Assembly (NCBI GenBank): GCA_022457065.1
Contig: JAJGBQ010000003.1
Span: 4,898,001-4,962,000 of the forward strand
DNA from: Curvularia sp. ZM96
Lineage: Eukaryota; Ascomycota; Dothideomycetes; Pleosporales; Pleosporaceae
Direction: 5' to 3'
Length of the DNA stretch: 64,000 nt
Shown here piece by piece: positions 24,032-34,250 of the stretch. A program made the position numbers and the translations under genes. A model generated the notes under the pieces. That model was not told the origin of the DNA. It worked only from the letters and a program-made list of their open reading frames with translations, and ran no database searches. Numbering within the stretch: position 1 is the first letter of the stretch; every line of letters begins with the position of its first letter.

Positions 24032-24732
24032 GATGAACGGTGTCGGGGCAGGTGGTTTGGAACGCGAAAGAGCGCGCCGGTGATGGTGTTGGCTCTTTGC
24101 TGCGTTGTTGGTGATTGACAACTAAGAAAGCGTCTGTTTTGGAAGCTTTGGTGACAGGGATCCGAGTGACGCTAAGACACGGAGTTAAACAACGTGGTGC
24201 AACAGACCTCGTGCCTTGACAGCTGCTTTCACGCCATGCACGCATCGAACTCGAGAAGCAAGCATTTCTTTTACTGCGCTTTCGGGTTAGCATGCATTCA
24301 TCTCACTGTTGACGATGTTCTGTGCGCTATCTTAGGCAATGCGTGTCTACTGTGAGGGCAGGCTGAAAGCAATCCCTACAAGGCCCAAAACGCAGCTAGC
24401 GTGTCCGGTCGTCTTGCATCCTGTTCACAACATTCAAATAGCCTACATCTCGACGGCTTTTGTTGCTTGTTCACACTAAGGCAGAGGATCTTGTGTTTAT
24501 AGACTCATTTCTCGTTTCTCATAAAGTTACTAATTACAATTTATGTCAGGTACATTGAGCGAAGGCGTTCCATCGCAGCTGTGGAAGTGGTAAACGAAAT
24601 GAGATACCCGACACTGTACATGGAGTATGAAAGAGCCGGCGGTAGTTCGCAGGTAACGGCTTCCCACGGATCAACTAGCCAGTCAACACGCAGCCGCACC
24701 ATACCGTCTGGCGTCGTTTGTGATGGCTATGC
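24032..24732. other. Nup133 promoter and 3' side of the Stf2-like gene
   Basis: Nup133 and the Stf2-like gene run in the same direction, so this gap holds one promoter and one terminator region. The part from 24480 to 24560 is A/T rich. No gene is seen. Confidence 0.5.
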
Positions 24733-25397
24733 CTAGAACTTTTTGGCATTGTCCTCCTCAGCAATGCTGTTCTCGGTGGAGGTGGTGCTCTGCTTCTCAA
24801 GCTCCTCGCCCATGGGGCCGTGGATTGATTCTTCGAAGACGGGCTCAGTCTCGATGGTCTCGAACTTGGTCTTGAAGTCCTTCAAGTTGTGGGTTGATGA
24901 GTTGCTTCGACGGCGGGCATTGGCCATATTGGGCCTGATGTCTTCGACCTCATCGCCTACGGCACCCCTGCGTATACTGTCAGCCTCTTTTCCAGAGACG
25001 AAAGGGGATATGCAATCAGCAGTAGGTAATGCGGCAACGGACGCATCGGCTTGATCGGAACGTGTGCCGGTGATGGACAAAGGAATGCTGGACTTACCAG
25101 TTGCCCTTGCCGCTGCCCCCCTTCTTCGTCTTGGTCGGGTCAGTGTCGGCATGGCCAGACTTGCCAAAGTACTTGGGAAGGCGGGCTTCACGCTCAGCAG
25201 TGCCATCGGCAATGCCGGCGTGGTCGCGGTCAGTGTACTTGTGGGAGCGAGTCACTGGGTTCGGCAGTCAGCGTCTGGCGTACAGTTGCAGAGACAGAAA
25301 CGGCATCAAGGCGGCATTGAATAGCCACGGATGACGTCGTGGGCTCGAGGGAAGACGAGCAGGACATGGGGGGACATTAGACCAGGATGTACTTACT
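24733..25397 (-). CDS. STF2: Stf2-like small stress protein with intron-split start codon
   Basis: Small hydrophilic protein of 130 aa, similar to yeast Stf2/Tma10 (linked to ATP synthase regulation, ribosome association and desiccation tolerance). Exons 25397-25397 (coding part), 25254-25098 and 24967-24733. The initiator A is the last base of exon 1 (25397); TG (25254-25253) starts exon 2 after a 142-nt intron with GTAAGT donor and CCCAG acceptor. This yields MTRSHKYTDRDH, matching the MTR-x-N/H-K start of Stf2. The core PKYFGKSGHADTD and KKGGSGKGNWG (the W codon spans the 130-nt second intron) followed by GDEVED is the family signature. The last ~75 residues, rich in Ser, Thr and Glu and ending DNAKKF, go beyond the yeast protein. 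Confidence 0.87.
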
Positions 25398-26530
25398 TGT
25401 TGGTGTTCAGTCGACTGTGCAACGGATGTGTGTGATGAGAGAAGGTTGATGCGAGGGTGGTGTCGAGCTGAAGTAGTCAGGAACGGAGGTCGGAGTTAGT
25501 GCAGGCGCGGCTAGAGGTGCTCTGAATCAGTAAATGGTCTCGTGATGGGGCGATGGCGTCGTCTTGCGTAAAACAGCATGGGCGCTTGCGTACCTTGCAG
25601 ATGTGGATGGGGGTGGGTTGAGTCACGGCAATGGTGAGAGCGCAAGACAGGAGCGATGCTTCAGTCGAGGGGAAGAAAGAAGGGGGTTGGTCTGATAAGC
25701 AGTCGGGGTATGTAGGCGGGATGCACTCGAGGCGTATGTCTCTCAAAGCGGGGAAGCTGGCTGGAGCTCCCGCTGCTCCCTTTATACCACACCCGCAAAG
25801 GGACCTGGCGATGCCATTGTCTAGAAGATTCGCCTGCAGGGGCCCAACGCTGGCCATTGCAGTTTGCAGCAAAGGACACCGGGGCCGATGCAATTGCAAT
25901 CTGTCAAATGCTCGGTCCTGAGCTGGGCAAGAAAGAGACGAGAGAAGGGGGGTGGGAGCTGGGTACGTCACCGGTACCTGGCGCTGCATGCCGGTCGCGT
26001 GCTCGGAAGGAAAGTTAGACGCGACCCTGCTCGCAACGCCAGCTCAAACCGACTCCATTTTCTGCATGGCTAGCTCCTCTCTTCTCTCTCTCTTATGCAA
26101 AATACACACACAGAGAACGTGGCCCTGCGGCCTCGAGATACGCGACTTGAGGTCTCAACGGCGGCCGCAGGGGACGTTGGCTACCCCAGGTTCCACAAGT
26201 ACCCTGGGACGCTAATGCAGCCGGCCCTCTCTGGCCCGGCCAAACCATGCGCCGCGCCGGATTACCTGAGGGTCAGCTCGCCATCGGCCCAGGGTGGGAT
26301 GACCAATCCAATCCGCACATTGGTTGCTTGCATCAGCAACAGCCCATTATCTGTCGCCGAAGCCGCAGTCGGTCTTGAGAAAAGTTTCCCGGGCGCACCT
26401 CCCTCGCCCACTGCTTTTACTCACAGTCCTTTTTACCAGTATACCTATCGCCACACCCGTGCGTTGCTTCCCAGACTTCCAACATAGATTTGCCCCTCCA
26501 TCCGCGCTCACAACGCCGCCATACCCCGCC
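25398..26530. other. divergent promoter region, Stf2-like and DRE2 genes
   Basis: Both genes start away from this 1.1 kb stretch. The last 150 bp before DRE2 are C/T rich. The open frames here carry no recognisable protein. Confidence 0.5.
25781..25786 (-). promoter_or_regulatory. candidate TATA box of the Stf2-like gene
   Basis: TATAAA on the minus strand, about 385 nt upstream of the split start codon, in the order expected for a gene with a long leader. Yeast STF2 is stress induced and TATA-type promoters suit such genes; this is inference from position only. Confidence 0.35.
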
Positions 26531-27532
26531 ATGGCCCCGCGATGCCTGCTTATCGGCACGCCCTCTATTGCGGCGCACCCGGAGCAACTCGACAAAGTTT
26601 ACGAGATTCATGATCGCAACTCGACAGACTTGCAGATGCTCGACCGTATCGCTGCCGGTCTCGTCAATCTCCCCGCCTCCACGTACGATGTCATCCTCCT
26701 CCTTGCCGACGCAGACGGCACAACCCGCGAAAGCCACAAGCTCCTGGCGCGCGATGTCATGAACAAAGTAGTTGGCGCATTGAAAGTTGGGGGCGTGCTC
26801 AAGAGCCAGGCTGGCCCGCTCCAAGGCACAGAGAAGACAGAGGCTATCCTCGCAGGACTCACAGAAACGGCAGACGGCATGACCAAGCCAGAGCAGGAGG
26901 AGCCCGTGTCAATACCGCTCAAGTTTGGCAAGAAGAAAACAGGCGCTGTCAACGGCACCAATGGTGCAACCAGCACAGTCAATCCAGACGGCTCGGTTCC
27001 ACTTAACCTCAACGGCAAGCGCAACCAACCCGAGCCTGCCAAGCCAAACGGCGTAGGCTTCGTAGACTTCAGTGATGACCTGGACGACCCCATCATTACG
27101 GGCGAGGACGACGATATCATTGATGAAGATGAGTTCATCACCGAAGCAGACATGGCGCGCCCCATCGTCCAACGTATGTCTCCCACCTCTCTTCTAGTGG
27201 TTCCTTCACACTAACAGATGGTAGCCCCCGAGTGCCAGCCCAAGCCCGGAAAGCGACGTCGCGCCTGCAAGGACTGCACTTGCGGCATGAAGGAGAGGCT
27301 CGAAGCCGAAGACGCCGCCAAACGCGCCTCCGCTGACAAGGCCTTGAACGCGCTTAAACTCGACGCCGACGATCTCGCAGAGGTGGATTTCACAGTACAA
27401 GGCAAGGTTGGCAGTTGTGGAAACTGTGCGCTGGGCGATGCCTTTAGGTGTGATGGATGTCCATACATTGGATTGCCAGCCTTCAAGCCTGGCGAGGAGG
27501 TGCGGTTGCTGAACAACGATATCCAATTGTAA
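26531..27532 (+). CDS. DRE2: Dre2/anamorsin, cytosolic Fe-S assembly protein
   Basis: Component of the cytosolic iron-sulfur assembly pathway that takes electrons from Tah18 (family knowledge); 316 aa. Exons 26531-27173 and 27225-27532; the 51-nt intron uses GTATGT and a CTAACAG-ATGGTAG acceptor. The N-terminal ~150 residues form the degenerate methyltransferase-like domain, then an acidic linker. The [2Fe-2S] site is in exon 2: PPEC...RRRACKDCTCGM. The C-terminal twin C-x2-C motif, CGNC...CDGCPYIGLPAF, which binds the second cluster, is complete. The exon join restores PPEC. The start MAPRCLLIG follows a CC-rich leader; earlier in-frame codons exist but read as non-conserved sequence. Confidence 0.96.
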
Positions 27533-27801
27533 GGTTCTTCTTGGGCGGCGTTGCATTACATATGGCGTACCGGTTGGCGAACAGGGCGAGATAGATTAGA
27601 TATGAGGCCCCTCAACTAGTTTATGAGGCATGTATTGCGCTCAAAATGACTAGACGATGAATGATGTATCATCACCCCTAAGCATGCTCTCGAACACTTT
27701 GCGATGATTCTTTACATCTTTCACAACGCCATGGTCGGCGCAAGTAAAACCCGACTTGAGTTGTGCAGCGAAAGTGTCAAGGCTCCAGACAAGACACATG
27801 C

Positions 27802-28308
27802 TCACCCTCCAACTGACAACTCCAGTTTCAAAGCTGTACGCCCGGGACCATAATAATCTGGTCGGCGCTCAGACTGCTGAAAGCCGCATGATGCATACAA
27901 CGCTCTAGCCGGCTGTCGGCTCTCGTCGACCCATAGAAAAACTGTATCACATCCTCCTTTTTTCATTTGATAGTGGAGCGACTGGATCAGTGCCTTGCCC
28001 ACGCCCTTCTGCCTCTCTTGCTCGACAACGCAAAGCTTATGCAGCCATGCGAGCCTCTTCAATCGCTGATACACCAGGTACGCAACCAGCTTTTCGCCAT
28101 CGTCTTCCCTGAAAACGAGCAGCAGTCCCGTGTTCTTCTTCTTCAGCTCGACATCGTAGTTGAAATGCTCTATGGCGGGGAAGATTTTCTTTTCGAGTTT
28201 GGTCACTTTGTCGGCCATGGCAGGACGCAGTTTCGGCTGGACCGAGGAAAAGTCTCGGATAGTGAATCCAGGTGGTACTTGTACTGTCGGGTTTGCTGCA
28301 GCCATCAT
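27802..28308 (-). CDS. GNAT-family N-acetyltransferase
   Basis: Probable acetyl-CoA-dependent acetyltransferase of 168 aa, single exon, substrate unknown. The acetyl-CoA loop QKGVGKAL fits the Q/R-x-x-G-x-G/A motif and is preceded by a beta strand LHKLCVVEQERQ. The C-terminal LWVDESRQPARALYASCGF is the usual motif B with the Tyr/Phe pair. The first in-frame ATG is at 28308 (MMAAANP), with a second at 28305; the frame remains open a little upstream without an ATG. It is head to head with the RecQ gene, 426 bp apart. Confidence 0.85.
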   Translation of the reverse strand: MMAAANPTVQVPPGFTIRDFSSVQPKLRPAMADKVTKLEKKIFPAIEHFNYDVELKKKNTGLLLVFREDDGEKLVAYLVYQRLKRLAWLHKLCVVEQERQKGVGKALIQSLHYQMKKGGCDTVFLWVDESRQPARALYASCGFQQSERRPDYYGPGRTALKLELSVGG

Positions 28309-28734
28309 GTATTGCCGTCGGATAATTCTCTCAAGCAAATGTTTGATCAGCTAGGTCCAGAAGCCGGAATAGATACAGTAGGCCTGGACTTGAAGATTTC
28401 CCCGTAGCCTTTTACACATCCATTGTTGAGCAGGTTCCCTTATACCATGCCGTATCTTATGCTATGGTTGCCAAGTGTGTCGGTAGTGGACTGCAAATGC
28501 TGGAGTTATGGGTAAAATGGGACGCACGTGCTAGCGCGTCACACTTTTGGCCCCAACGCGTCCACCAGCACGGCATGCACTTTCCCTTGACTTGCGATGT
28601 AACATCCAACATGCGACTCTGTCTGTTGCTCAAACCGCCGCTATCTTGTACAATATTACAGTGATTCGCAGTACTTTTCTGTCAAAATTTCACAGACAAA
28701 ATTTTGAGATAGTATCCGGCTTGGTGGCAAGATC
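28309..28734. other. divergent promoter region, GNAT and RecQ genes
   Basis: Both genes start away from this 426-bp stretch. It contains a GGTGGCAAG at 28723-28731, one base from the yeast proteasome-type element GGTGGCAAA, directly before the RecQ ATG; a chance match is possible. Confidence 0.4.
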
Positions 28735-30334
28735 ATGGCTGGCCCGAGGAAACGCCCATACTCAAACATTGACTTTACGCTGAGAAAGGTTTTCAAGAAA
28801 GCTGCATTCAGGTGAGCAGGCTGACCTGCCTTGGGACGACTATGCTGACCTCACCAGACCACCACAACGTGAGGTCGTCCTGGCTACGTTGGATGGCCAA
28901 GATGTCTTCGTTCAGGCTGCCACTTCATTCGGAAAGAGCCTGTGTTATCAGCTCCCAGCAGTCGTTGACTTTGGCAGTAGGTAAGAAGTCCATCTGATCT
29001 AATTGCTGTACTAACTGCCCAAGTTACTATTGTTATCTCTCCGCTTCTAGCACTTATGGTACACCACCTAACATGCACCTACATGACACTGTCTCACTGG
29101 AAAATAGAACAACCAAGTAGCTTCCTTGCGCAATGCCAACATCCGCGTCGAAACAATCAACAGTACAACGCCCCCTGCGGACAGGAAAAGAATCCTTGCG
29201 GACCTTCAATGTGGTCATCCCCTCACTCGTCTCCTTTACGTCACTCCAGAATTCTGCCAGGGCGACCACTTTCGGAGAATCCTACGAATCATCCACTCCC
29301 AGCGCGAACTGGCCCGTATCGCTGTGGATGAAGCCCATTGTGTCAGCGAATGGGGACATGACTTTCGTCCCTCCTTCCAGCAGCTTTCCTTCTTCAAGAC
29401 GGAATTCCCTGATGTTCCAGTGATTTGTTTGACTGCTACGGCCACAGCCCGTGTACGGGACGACATCATCCACACGCTGGCCTTGGACCCCAAGAAAGTG
29501 GCCATGTTCCGCATGAGCAGCAGCCGGCCCAATCTGCATTATGAAGTACGCTTCAAATCCGACGAGGAAGACCACTACGATGACTTTATTTCAATGCTCA
29601 GAGGAATATATGCCCGACGCTCCGAGCGACCTGAGCGCACGTCTCAACTCGCCTCACAAAACCAGCGCATAGATAACGTCCCAGGGATCATCTACACGCT
29701 ATTTCGCAAAGACTGCGAGTCGCTGGCTGCACGTCTCCGCTCTGATGGCATTGGCGCCAAACCGTACCACGCTGGTCTCTCCGTCTCTGAGCGCGCAGAC
29801 GCCTTGTCCGGCTGGATTGCCAACAAAGCCGGGTACGACATTATCGTCGCCACGACGGCGTTTGGCATGGGCATCGACAAGGAAAACGTGCGTTTCGTAG
29901 TCCACTGGCAGATCCCCAAGTCCTTCGAAGGCTTCTACCAAGAAGCTGGTCGAGCTGGCCGCGATGGAAAAGCCTCCCTCTGCATCCTGTACTATGGCCG
30001 CGAAGACCGCGATCGTGCGGCCAGCATGATGTCGAGAGATGCCATGCGGCAGCCTACCAAGGGTGCGGGAGCAGAGGCCCAACAGCAACAGTTTATGAAT
30101 CGCGCAAAGAGTTTGCAGGCGCTTGTGGGCTACTGCGAGGCTACCGACAAGTGTCGCCATAAGCTCATTGCAAAGTACTTTGCGGACGAGGCACCAGCCC
30201 CGTGTGACTATGCGTGCGACTGGTGCAAGGACGCGGAGGCGCTGGTGAGGAGGAAGGAGCGTGGGCTAGCAAGCGAGGAGTGGTGCAGTACGCAGAGGGC
30301 TGAGGGGAGATATGATGTCGATGAGTATGAATAA
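28735..30334 (+). CDS. compact RecQ-family DNA helicase
   Basis: Predicted 3'-5' DNA helicase of 485 aa. Exons 28735-28811, 28858-28976, 29024-29058 and 29108-30334; introns of only 46, 47 and 49 nt. The second donor is GTAGGT, three bases before a GTAAGA that breaks the frame. Motif 0 has Gln29; the Walker A region is FGKSLCYQLPA (50-60); DEAH is at 151-154, then LTATATARVRDD; motif V is ATTAFGMGIDK and motif VI is QEAGRAGRDG (355-364). A zinc-binding subdomain follows (YCEATDKC...CDYACDWC). There is no winged-helix RQC or HRDC domain and no long N-terminus, so it is not the Sgs1/BLM ortholog; it resembles the small second RecQ of Pezizomycotina. Confidence 0.93.
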
Positions 30335-30652
30335 TGGATGGGACTGGAACGGGAGCGGTGTTTTGGAGTTTAGACTTGCATTGGGCGTATCTGCAGGCGT
30401 TATACTATGCATAGCTGGGTTTGTGCTGGCTATTTCTCACGCAGTCAGAAGGTGCTTAACAATGTTGAACTTGTTCTCGTCATTCATAACTCGTCAATAT
30501 TTTAAGGCTGCTAGTATTGCTGCCTCAACTACGTGATACATCTCTCTTTGAGGAATTTACCATGAATCTTGCATCAACTGCCATCAACGCCACTCCTCAT
30601 GCTTCATACGCCAACTCTCCTAAAGCAGTGTTAAAGAGGCCTACACCCGCAC
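30335..30652. other. convergent 3' region, RecQ and UBX genes
   Basis: Both neighbours end here. A/T content rises after the RecQ stop. No gene is seen. Confidence 0.45.
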
Positions 30653-31591
30653 CTATCCAACAATCAAAGCCGCGCTCGGCACCATGCCGGCCTCCTTGAG
30701 CGTCATGCCAAAGTCGGTCTTGTCATACGTCTTCTTGGGGAAGTTGGTGGTGAAGGTATTGACACTCAGGCCGTCCTGCTCCAGCGCGTGCGCCACCTCG
30801 AAGAGGGTCGTCTCGACGGGGAACGTCTTCATGACTCTTCCGCTAGGTGTCTGCAGCGCCAGTCGAGCCTCGGTGTATGCGCTCGCGGGCTTGCTCGTCG
30901 AGGGACCAGAGGAAGTGGCAAGAGGAGCTTGTGCCGGCGCAGGAGGAGGAGCCTGACCCGCACGCTTTGCCTTCTCCTCCTCGGCTTTCCGCTTGCGTTC
31001 TTGTTTGTCGGCCTCGAGTTTGGCCAGCACGCGCTTCCTGGCTTCCTCGTCTGCCTTCTTCTCGGCACGCTTCGCCGCGGCCTCCTTTAGACGCTCCTTC
31101 TTCTGCAGCTCCTCCCTGATATCCTGCGACTCCTTTGTGGCCTTCATGCGGATCTGCTCGTTCCTCTTCTGGTCTTCCTTGTCCTGCTCTGACTGCTTTG
31201 CGCGCTTGGCTGCCAGCTTCTCCCGCAGCTCCTGCAACCGCTGCTTCTTCTCTTCTTCGGTGAGGGGCGCTATTTCCTCGGTCGACTCGCTGAACTGCTC
31301 GTGGCCCGTCTTTTCGCCGTGGAATTGAGCTTGGTTGACGGATCGGAACTTCTTGCCACACTCATCGCAGACAAGCGACTTTGCTTCTTCTCCAGGCTTG
31401 AGGGCTGGCGGCTCGTCGTCGGCGGCGGCGGAGCTTGCTTGTGCTTGCTTGATCTCATCAAGAGACTTGTCCTGATTGGCCTCGAGCCAGTCGATGGCAG
31501 GCTGGAGGCCGCCAGAGGCTTTGATAGCGAGCTCGGCGCGATCGCGATCAAAGCCCATGTCGACGAGAGTATCTAGATCGGAGGGCGCCAT
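30653..31591 (-). CDS. UBA and UBX domain protein, UBXN1/SAKS1-like
   Basis: Probable Cdc48/p97 adaptor that binds ubiquitin; 312 aa, single exon. An N-terminal UBA domain (about 5-42, LVDMGFDRDRAELAIKASGG) is followed by a C2H2-like zinc site (CDECGKKFRSVNQAQFHGEK...H, about 75-97). A long, highly charged coiled coil of Lys, Glu and Arg runs from about 105 to 210. An Ala/Pro/Ser linker leads to a C-terminal UBX domain (about 235-312). In place of the usual FPR loop I read TNFPKKTYD, close to the FP-containing loop that contacts p97. This domain order is that of mammalian UBXN1; its exact substrate role is inferred. Confidence 0.9.
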   Translation of the reverse strand: MAPSDLDTLVDMGFDRDRAELAIKASGGLQPAIDWLEANQDKSLDEIKQAQASSAAADDEPPALKPGEEAKSLVCDECGKKFRSVNQAQFHGEKTGHEQFSESTEEIAPLTEEEKKQRLQELREKLAAKRAKQSEQDKEDQKRNEQIRMKATKESQDIREELQKKERLKEAAAKRAEKKADEEARKRVLAKLEADKQERKRKAEEEKAKRAGQAPPPAPAQAPLATSSGPSTSKPASAYTEARLALQTPSGRVMKTFPVETTLFEVAHALEQDGLSVNTFTTNFPKKTYDKTDFGMTLKEAGMVPSAALIVG

Positions 31592-32268
31592 GTTGGTTGT
31601 GGCGTTGTGGTCGAATCGGCTGGATGATGCGTCTAGTAGAATTGCTGCTTAGAAGAGTACGCGAGTGTTTGTAGTTATGTTTGGTTGGTCTGCTGGTACA
31701 GAGGCCGAGAGAAGGCTGGAGTTGTAGTAATGGCAATAAAGGGCTCCACTGGGGCGGTCTTATAGAGGAAGTGGTGCAGGCGGTAGCGGGGAATGGAACG
31801 GAAGCTTAGAGAAGGTGGACCGTGGATCTGCTGGATGGGTGCCTGGAACGAATACTGTTTGTTATAGTCGGCTGCTTAGTCTTGCAAGCGTGTATACCTG
31901 CTACAGCCCAGATTCCGTAAGCAGTGGTAGTTGCAGAGTAGCTGTCGACGACACTAAAGGCGCTTCGAGAGCCAAAAGCGTCACTGGCGCGACTGCTTCC
32001 ACGGCAGCCCTGAAGCAACGTCATCGTCTCCTTCTTCCTATCCTCCCTCTGCCACTCGCGACCATCTACAACCACTCCCTGCAGACCTTTTCCGCCTGCG
32101 CATCTGTCGGTGGACTGAATCCATTCGCAAGCACACGAACCCCCCACTAGCTCACGATTCCCGAGGTTGACCGCGACTCGATACTGTTACTGCCACGGCG
32201 GACCCGTTCCTGATTACCAACACCACGCAACCACCCGCCACATATCCACAACTCGCGTGCTCCCCGCC
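31592..32268. other. divergent promoter region, UBX and VAP genes
   Basis: Both genes start away from this gap. The right half is rich in CA and CC, typical of fungal leaders. No gene is seen. Confidence 0.45.
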
Positions 32269-33436
32269 ATGTCTGTCGAGCTCGACCCCGTAGAGCTTGG
32301 TTTCAAGCGTAAGCTACTGTCAGTGGCATTGGACGCATGCAGCCATACTAAGCTGGCCAGGACCCTTCCAGCATGAGGTGTCGCAGACCCTCCGCCTGAA
32401 GAACCCGCACTCCGACCCCGTTGCCTTCAAGGTGAGCAATCCGGGCTGTTCTCTGCTACCTGGTAGTCGCATAATGAGCGCACAGCTGACACTTCAAAGG
32501 TCAAAACTACGGCTCCCAAGCAGTACGGCGCTCGCGGTCCCTTCTCTGCCCACAACAACTGACGAGGGAACACAGATATTGCGTTAGGCCGAACAGCGGA
32601 CGTATCGAGCCTGGAAAGGAGGTCGAGGTTCAAAGTACGTACATTTCATGCGCACCCAACAGTCACCTTGCAAGAGACTGACACGTGCACCTAGTTCTCC
32701 TCCAGGCGATGAAGGAGGACCCACCGCCAGATGCCAAGTGCCGCGACAAGTTCCTCGTACAATCTGTGCTCATCACCGCCGATAAGGAGTTTACCAATGT
32801 CGGGTCTCTGGTACGCATACAATATTGGGGTTTGTGCCGAAGATGGCTAATTGCTGGGTGTAGTGGTCGCATATTGAACAGACCTCCAAGTCTTCTATCC
32901 AAGAGAAGAAGATCAGGGTGCTTTTCCTTCCCGCCGATGACGGTGGCCTAAGTGCGACTCCTGCGAAGAACAACTCTGCTAGCCGCGATTCGCTGGCTCC
33001 CTCGCCCTCGCCATCCCAGGACGCCTTCACTCCTCAACGTGGCGCATCCGATGCTTCTGGACCAGTTTCTGTCCCCCAAGATCGTCCAGCCGGAAGCAAG
33101 AACCTGGGCGAAATCAGGAACGAAGCATACAACCCTGCAACTGGCGGTGCTCAGGGCGCCATCAGCTCGGTCGCTGGAAGTGTCTCGAACGCCATACCCT
33201 CGTCTGGAGAGCTAGAGGCTCAGCTTGCTGAAGCCAAGGCGCAAATTGCACGATTGACACAGCAGGTCAGCGAAGCCACTGGTCTCCGCCAACGCAAGAC
33301 GGGATCCGCACAAGACTCCAAGTCACAGGCATCAACCGCTACCGAAGTGCGACAAGCCCCTGCTGGCGGGGTTCCCGTTCAAATCACCGCACTTCTTTGC
33401 CTTATCAGCTTCCTTTTGGCTTATTTCCTTTTCTAA
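32269..33436 (+). CDS. SCS2: VAP/Scs2 ER contact-site protein
   Basis: Tail-anchored ER membrane protein whose MSP domain binds FFAT motifs of lipid-transfer proteins (family knowledge); 293 aa. Six exons: 32269-32308, 32361-32431, 32500-32522, 32576-32634, 32695-32810 and 32864-33436. Exon 3 is only 23 nt. The joined MSP domain reads MSVELDPVELGFKRPF, LRLKNPHSDPVAFKVKTT, then KQYCVRPNSGRIEPGKEVEV, with the lysine/threonine patch used for FFAT binding. A Ser/Pro-rich linker, a short coiled coil (ELEAQLAEAKAQIARL) and a C-terminal hydrophobic anchor ending LLAYFLF complete the VAP layout. The divergently transcribed UBX protein upstream is unrelated in function. Confidence 0.95.
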
Positions 33437-34250
33437 GCGCGGCGTCTGCAGCACCGAAGCAGTCAGTAAGATAATATGCGTTAGGCCGACATAGTGCGGT
33501 ATTGAGCGGTAACTTTCAGAGGGCAGAGAAGAAGTAGGGCGGCGATGGCATGGGATGGCGCTGTACGAGAGGAGGGCTCATTGCTTTGATTTCTTTGGGG
33601 GTTACGTTATTGCTTCGACCTAGGCTCCTTGTTGGGTACGCATACAGGGCGGCAGTTTCTAGGGACGCACGAACATATCCGCGTGGAAAGCATTCATGTT
33701 TCAACAAGTAGACTATCCGGAGTTGTAGCGCGCTCAAAATTGCTTGACTCTTCTTAATGTCTATGTACTTTTTTTCAATATTTTCTATTTGCATCCTCTA
33801 GGCGCTGTCCGCATGACAGAGACGGAGGCTCCGAAGACAGTTGATCAGAAATTTGTCTAATAGCGGTAGTGCGGCATGTGGACAAATGTTCAAAGTCGTG
33901 ACACCACGGGCCAAGGGCCAATAGGCGAGGATTGCGATTGTCGAGTGTGGGGTGGCGTAGGCACGTCATGCAAGTCGCATTCTGGAGCGACAAATCTCCC
34001 ACTCCACTGGTTTGCCGCGGTATCGACGGACGGTATATCCTTGCACGCCCCCGATAGATAGTGGACACCGCCATGGCGCGACCAGACGCGTAGTGAGCGT
34101 GGGTTGGTGGTCATGGTGGGGCTCCGTCCGCCGGAGGGCTACTATGACTCCAGTCGTTTGACAATAGCTTTTGGACCGCGATAAAGCGCTTCTTTTCTTC
34201 CCTTGCCTTCTGACTCCCACTTTCTCCTTCTCCTCCTCACAATTGCAAAC
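33437..34250. other. VAP 3' side and asparagine synthetase promoter
   Basis: This 0.8 kb spacer contains no recognisable gene. The final 60 bp are C/T rich up to the synthetase ATG. TGACTC sequences occur nearby, but none is a full TGA(C/G)TCA site. Confidence 0.45.

Noticed and set aside
24032..24121. 30-codon extension of Nup133
   Set aside because: The extended frame has no ATG; the only in-frame ATG of the exon is at 24031.
28309..28338. N-terminal extension of the GNAT gene
   Set aside because: The ten extra codons begin with TTG, not ATG; the first ATG is at 28308.
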